This document shows positions 7,491 to 14,157 of a stretch of 21,425 nucleotides of DNA, one piece after another. A program made the position numbers and the translations under genes. The notes below the pieces were generated by a model that worked only from the letters and a program-made list of their open reading frames with translations, was not told where the DNA came from and made no database searches. Source of the stretch: an uncultured Collinsella sp. (GTDB lineage: Bacteria; Actinomycetota; Coriobacteriia; Coriobacteriales; Coriobacteriaceae); contig CATXML010000002.1 in NCBI GenBank assembly GCA_958372035.1, positions 1-21,425 of the forward strand. Direction: 5' to 3'. Numbering within the stretch: the stretch's first letter is position 1; each line of letters starts with the position of its first letter.

Positions 7491-7542
7491 TAGGCCGAGG
7501 GGAAGGCCTTGGCGGCAGTGCCTATCCTCGGCTTTTGCATAG

Positions 7543-7757
7543 TCTCGATCTGTAACACCAAGCCAGCGAAAATGGCTCTAACTGTTACAGATTTAGATGA
7601 ACCGTTCGGCCGTCAGCCCAACGTCTTGATCTGTAACACCAGGCGGCATATTTGGTCTCTAACTGTTACAGATTGAGATGCGGCGTGGGCGGCCGGCACA
7701 ATATCTCGATCTGTAACAACGCAGGGCTCAACGGACTCCAACTGTTACAGATTGAGA
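7543..7757. repeat. Six-motif alternating inverted-repeat array (ATCTGTAACA)
   Basis: A 15-nt motif with consensus TCTYRATCTGTAACA starts at 7543, 7624 and 7704 on the plus strand and, reverse complemented (TGTTACAGATTNAGA), at 7583, 7664 and 7743. Successive starts are 40, 41, 40, 40 and 39 bp apart. Each plus/minus pair makes a 54-55-bp dyad with a 24-25-nt interior. The first and second interiors contain extra complementary bases (AGCCA/TGGCT and ACCA/TGGT). The non-coding gap 7439-7898 contains only this array, its flanking hairpins and a terminator. Function unknown: tandem hairpin repeats, cooperative protein sites, or a non-autonomous mobile element. Confidence 0.85.
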
Positions 7758-7775
7758 CAAAACGATCAGGCAAGT

Positions 7776-7819
7776 CCAAAACCACCACTAAGGTGCCTGT
7801 CCCCTTTGTGGTGGTCGGG
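7776..7819. repeat. Right, inverted copy of the GGGGACAGGCA hairpin
   Basis: ACCACCACTAAGG (7781-7793) pairs with 7803-7815 around TGCCTGTCC. The reverse complement matches the left copy (7443-7487) in stem and loop with a single stem difference, but lacks a long T-run. A 12-nt direct repeat GGGCGGCCGGCA follows at 7817-7828 and also occurs at 7687-7698 within the array. Confidence 0.75.
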
Positions 7820-7831
7820 CGGCCGGCATAG

Positions 7832-7870
7832 AAAAAAGTCCCCGCCGGGCGTGTGCTCGACGGGGACTTT
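7832..7870 (-). terminator. Rho-independent terminator of nfnAB
   Basis: AAAGTCCCCG (7835-7844) pairs perfectly with CGGGGACTTT (7861-7870). Read on the minus strand the stem runs into TTTTTT (7832-7837). It lies 28 nt beyond the nfnB stop. Confidence 0.88.
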
Positions 7871-7898
7871 GCCGTTTGGTGGCTAGCGCTGTAGGTGA

Positions 7899-9308
7899 TT
7901 ACTCGCCCAGCAGGCTCTTGGTGATGGAAGCGGCGGCCTTCTTGCCGGCGCCCATCGCCAGAATGACCGTAGCGGCACCGGTGACGATGTCGCCGCCGGC
8001 CCAGATGCGGGGATCGGTGGTCTGGCCGGTCTCCTCGTCGGCAACGATGTAGCCCCACTTGTTGAGCTCCATCTTGCCGCCGATCTTGGCAGCGAAGGGG
8101 TTGGCGTTGGTGCCGATAGCCGAGATCGCGACGTCGCAGGGAATCTCCTCGATGGCGCCCTCGATGGGCACCGGACGACGGCGGCCGGACTCGTCGGGCT
8201 CGCCAAGCTCCATCTTCTGGACCTTGACGGCGCACACGGAGCCGTCTTCGCCAGCGACAAACTCGAGCGGGGAGACGAGCGGCAGAACCTCGACGCCCTC
8301 GGCCTTAGCGTGGTGCAGCTCGGCGCGACGGCAGGGCATCTCGTCCTCGGTACGACGGTAGGCGATGATGGCGTGCTCGGCGCCCAGGCGCTTGGCGGTA
8401 CGGACGGCGTCCATAGCCACGTTGCCGCCACCAAAGACGACGACGTTCTTGCCGTGCTTGGTGGGGGTGTCGTACTCGGGGAACTTGTTGGCCTTCATCA
8501 GGTTCACGCGGGTGAGGTACTCGTTCGCGAAGAAGACGTTGGGCAGGTTCTCGCCGGGGACGTTGAGGAACTTGGGCAGGCCAGCGCCGGTCGCCACGTA
8601 GATGGCGTCGTAGCCCTGCTCGAACAGCTCCTCGGCCGTGGCCATGTTACCCACGACGGAGTTGTACTCAAACTTGACGCCCATGTCCTCCAGGCCGTCA
8701 ATCTCGCGCTTGACGACTGCCTTGGGCAGACGGAACTCGGGGATGCCGTAGACCAGCACGCCGCCGCCGGTAAAGAAGGCCTCAAAGACGGTGACGTCAA
8801 AGCCGTTGCGGGCGAGCTCGCCGGCGCAGGTGATGCCGGACGGGCCGGAGCCGACGACGGCGACCTTCTTGCCGTTCTTGGGGGCCATCTTGGGCGTGGA
8901 GGCGAGCTCGGGGCGGTCACCCAGGAAGCGCTCGAGCTGGCCGATGGCCACGGGCTCGGACTTCTTACCACGGATGCACTTGCCCTCGCACTGGTTCTCC
9001 TGCGGGCAGACGCGGCCGCAGATGGCGGGAAGCATGGAGTCCTCGCGGATGGTATCGAGAGCGCCGCCGAAGTCCTTCTCACGGATCTGCTCGATAAAGC
9101 GGGGGATGTTGATGTTGACGGGGCAGCCCTCAACACAGAACGGCTTCTTGCAGTTGAGGCAGCGCTCGGCCTCGGCCAGCGCCATCTCCTCGGTGAAGCC
9201 CTTGTCGACGGGGCGGAAGTCGCAGGCGCGCTCGGCAGCCGGCTCCTCGTTATCGGGGGTGCGGGGCGACTTCATATCGGCAACGAAACGACCGTTAACT
9301 AGTGGCAT
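7899..9308 (-). CDS. nfnB: NADP-binding large subunit of NADH-dependent ferredoxin:NADP oxidoreductase (NfnB; GltD-like)
   Basis: A 469-residue flavoprotein of the glutamate synthase small-chain family. It has two N-terminal [4Fe-4S] motifs: C50, C53, C58, C62 (CLNCKKPFCVEGCP) and C97, C101, C107, C111 (CGRVCPQENQCEGKC). Next come an FAD-binding VVGSGPSGI (151-159), an NADPH-binding VFGGGNVAMD (291-300) and a C-terminal FAD segment IWAGGDIVTGAATVILAMGAG. Alone it could be a GltD, but no large glutamate synthase gene is adjacent, and it overlaps the stop of nfnA by 10 nt. Together the two match the electron-bifurcating Nfn complex that couples NADH, ferredoxin and NADP in anaerobes. That activity is inferred from family and pairing. 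Confidence 0.9.
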   Translation of the reverse strand: MPLVNGRFVADMKSPRTPDNEEPAAERACDFRPVDKGFTEEMALAEAERCLNCKKPFCVEGCPVNINIPRFIEQIREKDFGGALDTIREDSMLPAICGRVCPQENQCEGKCIRGKKSEPVAIGQLERFLGDRPELASTPKMAPKNGKKVAVVGSGPSGITCAGELARNGFDVTVFEAFFTGGGVLVYGIPEFRLPKAVVKREIDGLEDMGVKFEYNSVVGNMATAEELFEQGYDAIYVATGAGLPKFLNVPGENLPNVFFANEYLTRVNLMKANKFPEYDTPTKHGKNVVVFGGGNVAMDAVRTAKRLGAEHAIIAYRRTEDEMPCRRAELHHAKAEGVEVLPLVSPLEFVAGEDGSVCAVKVQKMELGEPDESGRRRPVPIEGAIEEIPCDVAISAIGTNANPFAAKIGGKMELNKWGYIVADEETGQTTDPRIWAGGDIVTGAATVILAMGAGKKAAASITKSLLGE

Positions 9309-10138
9309 GCGCAGCTCTTTTCCTCATAGGCCTTGAGGGACTCGCCCTCTTCGGAACGGTAAGCGGCCTGGCGGGCACGAAGGTCATCCCAGTCGACCAG
9401 GGTGGCATCGAAGTCGGGGCCGTCGACGCAAGCAAACTTGGTCACGCCGCCCACCTCGACGCGGCAGCAGCCGCACATGCCGGTGCCGTCAACCATGATG
9501 GGGTTGAGCGACGCGGTGATGGGGGTGTCGTACTTCTGGGCGGTGAGGGTCGAGAACTTCATCATCGGAACGGGGCCGACGCAGAAGACCTGGCTCACGG
9601 CCTTGTCCTGCAGCAGACGCTCCAGCGGAGCGGTGACAACGCCCTGCTCGCCGTAGGAGCCGTCGTCGGTGGTGATGTGGATGTGGTCCTCGTCGAGGAG
9701 CTCGCGGAACTGGTCCTCCATGAGCAGGAGGTCCTTGGTGCGGGCGCCCATGATGGCGTGCACCTCGTGGCCGGTTTCGACCAGGTGCTTGGCGACCGGG
9801 AAGGCAATTGCCAGGCCGACGCCGCCGCCAATGACGGCACAGGGGCCCTCGGCCATTTCGGTGGGAACGCCCAGCGGGCCCACGACGTCGCGCAGCGACT
9901 CGCCGGCCTCGTAGGTGGAAAGCATCTCGGTGGTCTTGCCGATCACCATGAAGATGAACTCGACCCAGCCCTCGTCACCGTTCCAGCCGGCCAGGGTAAA
10001 CGGGACGCGCTCGCCCGTCTCGTTGGCGCGAACCATGAGGAACTGTCCAGCGTGCGCATGCTTGGCGATTGCAGGCGCCTCGATGCGGAACTTGAACACC
10101 TTCTCCGAGAACTGCGTCTTCTCCAGGATCTTATACAT
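9299..10138 (-). CDS. nfnA: NAD-binding small subunit of NADH-dependent ferredoxin:NADP oxidoreductase (NfnA)
   Basis: A 279-residue FAD/NAD-binding protein related to dihydroorotate dehydrogenase electron-transfer subunit PyrK. Residues 1-95 form the FAD-binding barrel (GQFLMVRANETGERVPFTLAG within it), and about 98-190 the NAD-binding domain (AVIGGGVGLAIA, then FCVGPVPMMK). The [2Fe-2S] site is MVDGTGMCGCCRVEV with C222, C224, C225 and C237; the nearby D217 may matter, since Nfn small subunits are known for an Asp-ligated cluster. The tail ends in CACH. The ATG follows AGAGGGG on the minus strand. It is the first gene of nfnAB, with its promoter and a leader hairpin upstream. Confidence 0.9.
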   Translation of the reverse strand: MYKILEKTQFSEKVFKFRIEAPAIAKHAHAGQFLMVRANETGERVPFTLAGWNGDEGWVEFIFMVIGKTTEMLSTYEAGESLRDVVGPLGVPTEMAEGPCAVIGGGVGLAIAFPVAKHLVETGHEVHAIMGARTKDLLLMEDQFRELLDEDHIHITTDDGSYGEQGVVTAPLERLLQDKAVSQVFCVGPVPMMKFSTLTAQKYDTPITASLNPIMVDGTGMCGCCRVEVGGVTKFACVDGPDFDATLVDWDDLRARQAAYRSEEGESLKAYEEKSCACH

Positions 10139-10204
10139 AGAACCCCTCTCTTGTTAGGGCCGCCGAACCGTGCCTCCACGGAAATGGACGGTAGCCCGAA
10201 TAAA

Positions 10205-10239
10205 ACCGTACGTGCACAGGCGTTGTGCAGACATACGGT
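10205..10239 (-). promoter_or_regulatory. Two-step hairpin at the nfnAB transcription start
   Basis: ACCGTA (10205-10210) pairs with TACGGT (10234-10239), and inside it TGCACA (10213-10218) pairs with TGTGCA (10224-10229). The outer arm sits at the expected start site, about 5 bp from the -10 box. It could be an operator palindrome or a 5' stabilising stem. It does not match a Rex site that I know. Confidence 0.5.
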
Positions 10240-10243
10240 GCAA

Positions 10244-10249
10244 ATTATA
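10244..10249 (-). promoter_or_regulatory. -10 box (TATAAT) of nfnAB
   Basis: A perfect TATAAT on the minus strand lies 106 nt upstream of nfnA. No good -35 hexamer stands 16-18 nt further upstream, so an activator or a weak -35 is possible. The leader would be about 100 nt. Confidence 0.6.
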
Positions 10250-10323
10250 CCCTCATGGACATGTCACTTACGTGTGTCTTCGGCGGTTGGGAAAAGGGTT
10301 TATCCACTTCGCCCTACCGAATA

Positions 10324-10499
10324 GGGGCGGGTTTATTTTGGTCGGTTTTATCAGGCAAAACGGCAAAGGGGGCCGGCCTCGGGTTGTGATGAGGCCGGCC
10401 CCCTTTGGGGTGCTATGCGTGTATGGCGGCGCGCGGTTTATCGTGATGCCGCAACTGGGGCGTTTCCGCAGATAAAACCTGCCAAAATAAACCTGTCCC
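10324..10499. repeat. 176-bp MITE-like element with 29-bp terminal inverted repeats
   Basis: Arms 10324-10352 and 10471-10499 are complementary at 25 of 29 positions (sharing GGTTTATTTTGG and GGTTTTATC blocks). An internal perfect 16-bp hairpin pairs 10365-10380 with 10391-10406. The right end reads GGGACAGG on the minus strand, the same core seen in other hairpins here. It fills the space between nfnA's promoter and pth; the short plus-strand frame across it (10170-10475) has no ribosome site or protein-like composition. Confidence 0.75.
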
Positions 10500-10513
10500 T
10501 AAATGATAGGTTT
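10489..10513 (-). terminator. Possible weak terminator of pth
   Basis: On the minus strand AAACCT (10508-10513) can pair with AGGTTT (10489-10494), followed by ATTTTGG. The stem is only 6 bp and overlaps the right arm of the MITE-like element, so that element may supply the real stop. Confidence 0.35.
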
Positions 10514-11142
10514 TAGTGCTTGCCGTTGGCGGAGGCGGCGCCGTTGACGTGGTCGCGGGCATAGATCACGCCGTGCACGATGGCGAGACCCGCGGCGTCG
10601 GCGGCGCGGGCGCAGGTGTCCTGGAAGTCATCGGCCTCGCGGGCGCGCAGCTGTTTGAGCACATAGTCTGCCACGGCCATCTTGCCGGGAGGGTTGCCGA
10701 TGCCGGTGCGGATACGGCTAAAGTCGCGGCTGCCCATCTTGTCGATGATGGAGCGCAGGCCGTTGTGCCCGGCGTGGCCACCGCCCACCTTGACGCGCAC
10801 GTCACCGGCGGGGATGTCGAGCTCGTCGTGAATCACGAGTAGCTCCTCGGCCTTGATCTTGTACTCGCGGCAGAGCTTGGAGATGGGGCCACCCGAGGTA
10901 TTCATATACGACTGCGGCTTGACCAGCACGATCTGGCGCTTGCCACCCTCTTCCTCGGGATCGTTGATGTTGATGAGTGCGACCTCGGCGCCGGCCTGGT
11001 TTTTCCAGTACGTGACACCGGCCTGACGGGCCAGCTCGTCGATTGCCTTAAAGCCAGCGTTGTGGCGGGTTTCGGCATATTCCTCGCCAGGGTTGCCAAG
11101 TCCGGCAACCATGCGAATCTTAAGCGGCTGTGCAGCTGCCAT
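10513..11142 (-). CDS. pth: Peptidyl-tRNA hydrolase
   Basis: A 209-residue enzyme that cleaves peptidyl-tRNA released by stalled ribosomes, recycling tRNA. Motifs: MVAGLGNPGEEYAETRHNAGF (11-31) with catalytic H27, LVKPQSYMNTSGG, VIHDELDIPAGDVRVKVGGGHAGHNGLRS split across the middle, and FSRIRTGIGNPPG. Length is near the usual 190-200, with a short C-terminal extension. The start at 11142 has GGAAGGAT upstream on the minus strand; an earlier in-frame start at 11172 lacks one. It is downstream of prs on the same strand, the common glmU-prs-pth order, but a 101-bp palindrome separates them. Confidence 0.95.
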   Translation of the reverse strand: MAAAQPLKIRMVAGLGNPGEEYAETRHNAGFKAIDELARQAGVTYWKNQAGAEVALININDPEEEGGKRQIVLVKPQSYMNTSGGPISKLCREYKIKAEELLVIHDELDIPAGDVRVKVGGGHAGHNGLRSIIDKMGSRDFSRIRTGIGNPPGKMAVADYVLKQLRAREADDFQDTCARAADAAGLAIVHGVIYARDHVNGAASANGKH

Positions 11143-11257
11143 ATTTATCCTTCCGTTAAACAAATAGTTCAATCAACGACAAAGGCTACCACGCCCGCCG
11201 AAGGCGAGGAAAGGGTACGGCAAAGTCATTTCAGAAAACAGCTGCCCCGAGACAGCA

Positions 11258-11358
11258 GGAAGCCCGGTAGGCCGGGAGGGGTTATCTAAGCCGACATCCC
11301 GCAGCCGCGAAGCGGCGAGGACGTCGGCGTGATAACCCCGCAGGCCTACCGGGCTTCC
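11258..11358. repeat. 101-bp long palindrome between prs and pth
   Basis: Nested arms: 11258-11273 with 11343-11358 (16 bp perfect), 11278-11286 with 11331-11339 (9 bp perfect), 11291-11299 with 11319-11327 (one mismatch), and GCCGC/GCGGC (11304-11308, 11312-11316) at the tip. The transcript of either strand folds into one rod. No T-run follows directly; a small GCTG/CAGC hairpin and TGTTTT lie just beyond on the minus strand. It may act as terminator of prs, a processing site, or a REP-type element. Confidence 0.8.
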
Positions 11359-11381
11359 GGTGAGATGCGAGGGTCAAGCGA

Positions 11382-12368
11382 CTACAGCGCGAAGTCGCCG
11401 CCGACGAGCGTGGAGACGGGCTCCTCGTGGTAAACGGCGGAGATGGCCTGAGCGAACTCCTCGGCGACCGAGATGGTCTTGATCTTGCCGCCGACCTCGA
11501 CGGGAATGGCGTCGGTGACGACGCACTCGACGATGGGGGCGTCGTTCAGGCGCTCGATGGCCGGACCGGAGAAGATGCCGTGGGTGGCGCAGACGTAGAT
11601 GTCGCCAGCGCCCATAGCCTTGAGCTCCTTGACGTTGGCGCACAGGGTGCCAGCGGTGTCGATCATGTCGTCATTGATGACGCAGGTCTTGCCCTTGATG
11701 TCACCGATGATGCCCATGACCTCGGCGGCGTTGTGGCGCGGACGGCCCTTGTGGGCGATGGCCAGGTCGCAGCCGAGCATGTCGGACAGCTTCTTGGCGG
11801 CCTTGGCACGACCCACGTCGGGGGAGACGACAACCAGGTTGTCGGTGTCGAAGTTCATGGCGTTGTAGTACTGGCCAAACAGCGGCAGTGCGGATAGGTG
11901 GTTGACCGGGATATCAAAGAAGCCCTGGATCTGACCCTGGTGCAGGTCGAGGGTGATGATGCGGTCGACGCCGGCGCGCTCGAGCAGGTTGGCGACGAGG
12001 CGGGCGGTGATGGGCTCGCGCGGGCCGGCCTTGCGGTCCTGGCGGGCATAGCCGTAGTGGGTGATAACGGCGGTGATGGAGCGGGCGGATGCACGCTTGG
12101 CAGCGTCGGTGGCGATGAGCAGCTCCATGAGCATGTCGTTGACGTTGCCGCCGGCCACGGACTGAATCAGGAAGACGTCGGCGCCGCGGACAGTCTCGTC
12201 GTAGCGGGCGTAAATCTCACCATTGGCGAACTGCTTTAGCGTAAGGCCCGAAAGCTCGACCCCAAGGTACTCAGCGATCTTCTGAGCGAGGGGACGGTTG
12301 GAGGAACCGGAATACACGCGGATGGACTTGCGCATATTCTCCGACTTCTCGGGATCATTAATCGGCAT
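11382..12368 (-). CDS. prs: Ribose-phosphate pyrophosphokinase (PRPP synthetase)
   Basis: A 328-residue cytoplasmic enzyme making PRPP from ribose 5-phosphate and ATP for nucleotide, His and Trp synthesis. Motifs: IRVYSGSSNRPLAQKIA (16-32), FANGEIYARYDETVRGADVFLIQS from 47, HYGYARQDRKAGPREPIT (104-121), TLDLHQGQIQGFFDIP (139-154, metal and substrate binding), and the PRPP loop DDMIDTAGT (233-241). The family usually has RKARSREPI where RKAGPREPI appears here, a small change in the catalytic flexible loop. The start follows AAGGAGAAGGG on the minus strand; an internal M12 is less likely. It lies between glmU (upstream) and pth (downstream). Confidence 0.96.
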   Translation of the reverse strand: MPINDPEKSENMRKSIRVYSGSSNRPLAQKIAEYLGVELSGLTLKQFANGEIYARYDETVRGADVFLIQSVAGGNVNDMLMELLIATDAAKRASARSITAVITHYGYARQDRKAGPREPITARLVANLLERAGVDRIITLDLHQGQIQGFFDIPVNHLSALPLFGQYYNAMNFDTDNLVVVSPDVGRAKAAKKLSDMLGCDLAIAHKGRPRHNAAEVMGIIGDIKGKTCVINDDMIDTAGTLCANVKELKAMGAGDIYVCATHGIFSGPAIERLNDAPIVECVVTDAIPVEVGGKIKTISVAEEFAQAISAVYHEEPVSTLVGGDFAL

Positions 12369-12412
12369 TACCCTTCTCCTTTATATCGAATGCCATATAG
12401 ATGCCTTGTTGC

Positions 12413-12451
12413 ATTGTAACCGCGCGACGGGGTTTATCGAGTCTTGATAAC
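12413..12451 (-). promoter_or_regulatory. Putative prs promoter with adjacent dyad
   Basis: TACAAT on the minus strand at 12413-12418 is a -10 candidate 45 nt before prs. A dyad TTATC/GATAA (12434-12450 region) occupies the place of the -35, which could be an operator or chance. The glmU terminator just upstream makes an own prs promoter likely. Confidence 0.4.
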
Positions 12452-12510
12452 GTCTTTACCGTCAACGGACACGAACCGACCACTCATCCGGTCGCGCAGG
12501 TCACGATAGA

Positions 12511-12542
12511 AAAAGGAGCCGTCCCCATGGGAACAGCTCCTT
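12511..12542 (-). terminator. Rho-independent terminator of glmU
   Basis: AAGGAGC (12513-12519) pairs with GCTCCTT (12536-12542), and GTCCC/GGGAAC can pair inside. On the minus strand the stem runs into TTTTT. It lies 18 nt after the glmU stop. Confidence 0.85.
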
Positions 12543-12559
12543 AGATGCTTGGTAAAACG

Positions 12560-13972
12560 TTATACCTCGTCATCCTCGTGCAGACGGCGGCGATAATCGG
12601 CGGCCCAGCCCTCAATATTTACCTGACGGGCGCGGCCCAGACCGAGTGCGTCGGCCGGGACCGGCTCGGTGATGACGGAGCCGGCGGCCACGAGCGCGCC
12701 GTCGCCGATCTGGGCGGGCGCGACCATCATGGTGTCGGAACCAATGAAGGCATCCTTGCCGATGACGGTCTTGTGCTTGTGGACGCCGTCGTAGTTGCAG
12801 GTGATGGAGCCCGCGCCCACGTTGACGCCGGGGCCCATGGTGGTGTCGCCGATGTAGGACAGATGCGGCACCTTGGATCCCTCGCCGATCGTGGACTTCT
12901 TGATCTCCACGTGCGTGCCGGCCTTGGATCCGTCGAGCATGTGGGTGCCCGGGCGCAGGTAGGCGCGCGGGCCGCAGTCGACGCCGTTCTCGATGACGGC
13001 CTCGATGGCGATGGTCTCATCGATGGTGCAGCCGCTGCCGACGGTGGTGTCGGTGAGACGGCTGTTGGGGCCGAGCTGGCATTCCTCGCCCACGGTGACG
13101 TGGCCGATCAGGTGCGTCTGCGGCCACACGACGGTGTCGCGGCCGATGGTGGCGTCGGGGCCGATCCAAGCCTGCGTGGGGTCGATGAACGTGACGCCCT
13201 CTGCCATCCAGTGCTCGTTGATGCGGTCGCGCGCGATGGCGGTGAGCTGTGCGAGCTGGATGCGGCTGTTGACGCCCAGACCGTCGCGGTAGTCGTCGCA
13301 GTGGAAGATGGAGACCGCCTGGCCGTGACCCTTGAGGATTTCGAGCATGTCGGGCAGGTAGTACTCGGACTGCGCGTTGTCGTTGCCGATCTCGTTAATG
13401 TAGGCGGCGAGCTGCGCGCCGTCGAAGGCGTAGCAGCCGGCGTTGCACTCCAGCAGCGTGGCGGCCTGCTCGGGCGTGCAGTCCTTCTGCTCGATGATGC
13501 GCTCGATCTGGCCGTCGGCGCCCAGCTTGATGCGGCCGTAGCCGAAGGGGTCGGGCGGGGTCATGGTCATGACGGTGCAGGCGAGCTCGCCGGTAGCGAC
13601 GGTCTGCGCGAACTTGGCGACGGTGTCGGCGGTGATGAGCGGCAGGTCGCCGTTGAGCACGACGACGGGGCCTTGCGTGATGCCGCAGGCCTCGAGCGCG
13701 ACCTTGACGGCATGGCCGGTGCCCAGGCGCTCGGTCTGCTCGACGCACTCGACCTTGGTGGCGCTGTTGGCGTAGGCGCCATCGATGAGGGCGCGCATCT
13801 CGTCGGCGTGGCTGCCGATGACGACCACGACGCGGCTGCAGCCGGCCTTGATGGTGGCGTCGACGATCCACTGAACCATGGGCTTGCCCAGGATCTTGTG
13901 CGAAACCTTGCAGTGGTTCGACTTCATGCGGGTGCCCTCGCCGGCGGCGAGGATAATTGCGGTTGCGTCCAT
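12560..13972 (-). CDS. glmU: Bifunctional GlmU: glucosamine-1-phosphate acetyltransferase and GlcNAc-1-phosphate uridylyltransferase
   Basis: A 470-residue cytoplasmic enzyme making UDP-GlcNAc for peptidoglycan. The uridylyltransferase half (about 1-230) starts with AIILAAGEGTRMKS (5-18), followed by TERLGTGHAV, VVVLNGDLPLI and FGYGRI. The acetyltransferase half is a left-handed beta-helix of hexapeptide repeats (IGPDATIGRDTVV onward), with the active-site region RPGTHMLDGSKAGTHVEIKKS split around the histidines and SYIGDTTMGPGVNVGAG. Length is slightly over the usual 450-460. The ATG at 13972 follows AGGAG on the minus strand; the longer frame from 14044 lacks a ribosome site. A larger open frame on the opposite strand is only a shadow. 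Confidence 0.96.
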   Translation of the reverse strand: MDATAIILAAGEGTRMKSNHCKVSHKILGKPMVQWIVDATIKAGCSRVVVVIGSHADEMRALIDGAYANSATKVECVEQTERLGTGHAVKVALEACGITQGPVVVLNGDLPLITADTVAKFAQTVATGELACTVMTMTPPDPFGYGRIKLGADGQIERIIEQKDCTPEQAATLLECNAGCYAFDGAQLAAYINEIGNDNAQSEYYLPDMLEILKGHGQAVSIFHCDDYRDGLGVNSRIQLAQLTAIARDRINEHWMAEGVTFIDPTQAWIGPDATIGRDTVVWPQTHLIGHVTVGEECQLGPNSRLTDTTVGSGCTIDETIAIEAVIENGVDCGPRAYLRPGTHMLDGSKAGTHVEIKKSTIGEGSKVPHLSYIGDTTMGPGVNVGAGSITCNYDGVHKHKTVIGKDAFIGSDTMMVAPAQIGDGALVAAGSVITEPVPADALGLGRARQVNIEGWAADYRRRLHEDDEV

Positions 13973-14005
13973 GTGATCTCCTGTTACGTTATTAGAGACG
14001 TGTGT

Positions 14006-14033
14006 TTGGAAACGATACACGGCGCAATATGAT
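14006..14033 (+). promoter_or_regulatory. Putative promoter of the ECF transporter operon
   Basis: TTGGAA (14006-14011) and TATGAT (14028-14033) with a 16-bp spacer form a fair sigma-70 promoter in the glmU-ecfT divergent gap. The leader would be about 120 nt. I did not recognise a riboswitch in it (a cobalamin riboswitch would need more length). Confidence 0.5.
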
Positions 14034-14157
14034 ACCGCAGGCATATGATGAGCGCGTAACGATTGGTTCGCGGCAGCTGATGCTTGGGCCGGCGGTGCGG
14101 CGTTTGCGCTGGTTGTGTATGGCGGAGGCGCTGCGGCGTTGACGTTTGAGCGAGGGG

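Noticed and set aside
7543..7757. CRISPR array
   Set aside because: Repeats are only 15 nt, alternate in orientation, form dyads, and no cas gene is near.
7899..9308. Glutamate synthase small chain (GltD)
   Set aside because: The fold is shared, but no large chain is adjacent and the overlapping partner is an NfnA-type FAD/NAD protein.
8310..10324. Long plus-strand frames opposite nfnA and nfnB
   Set aside because: Repetitive Gly/Leu/Val shadow proteins; the minus strand has all cofactor motifs of NfnA and NfnB.
10170..10475. Small protein between nfnA and pth
   Set aside because: The frame crosses a MITE-like palindrome, has no ribosome site and unlikely composition.
12545..14032. A 495-codon plus-strand open frame opposite glmU
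   Set aside because: It is longer than glmU itself but has shadow composition (Gly, Val, Asp, His rich), no ribosome site and no motif, while the minus strand encodes a complete GlmU.
14034..14157. Cobalamin or other riboswitch before the ECF operon
   Set aside because: The leader is about 120 nt and no conserved box or fold of a known class was recognised.
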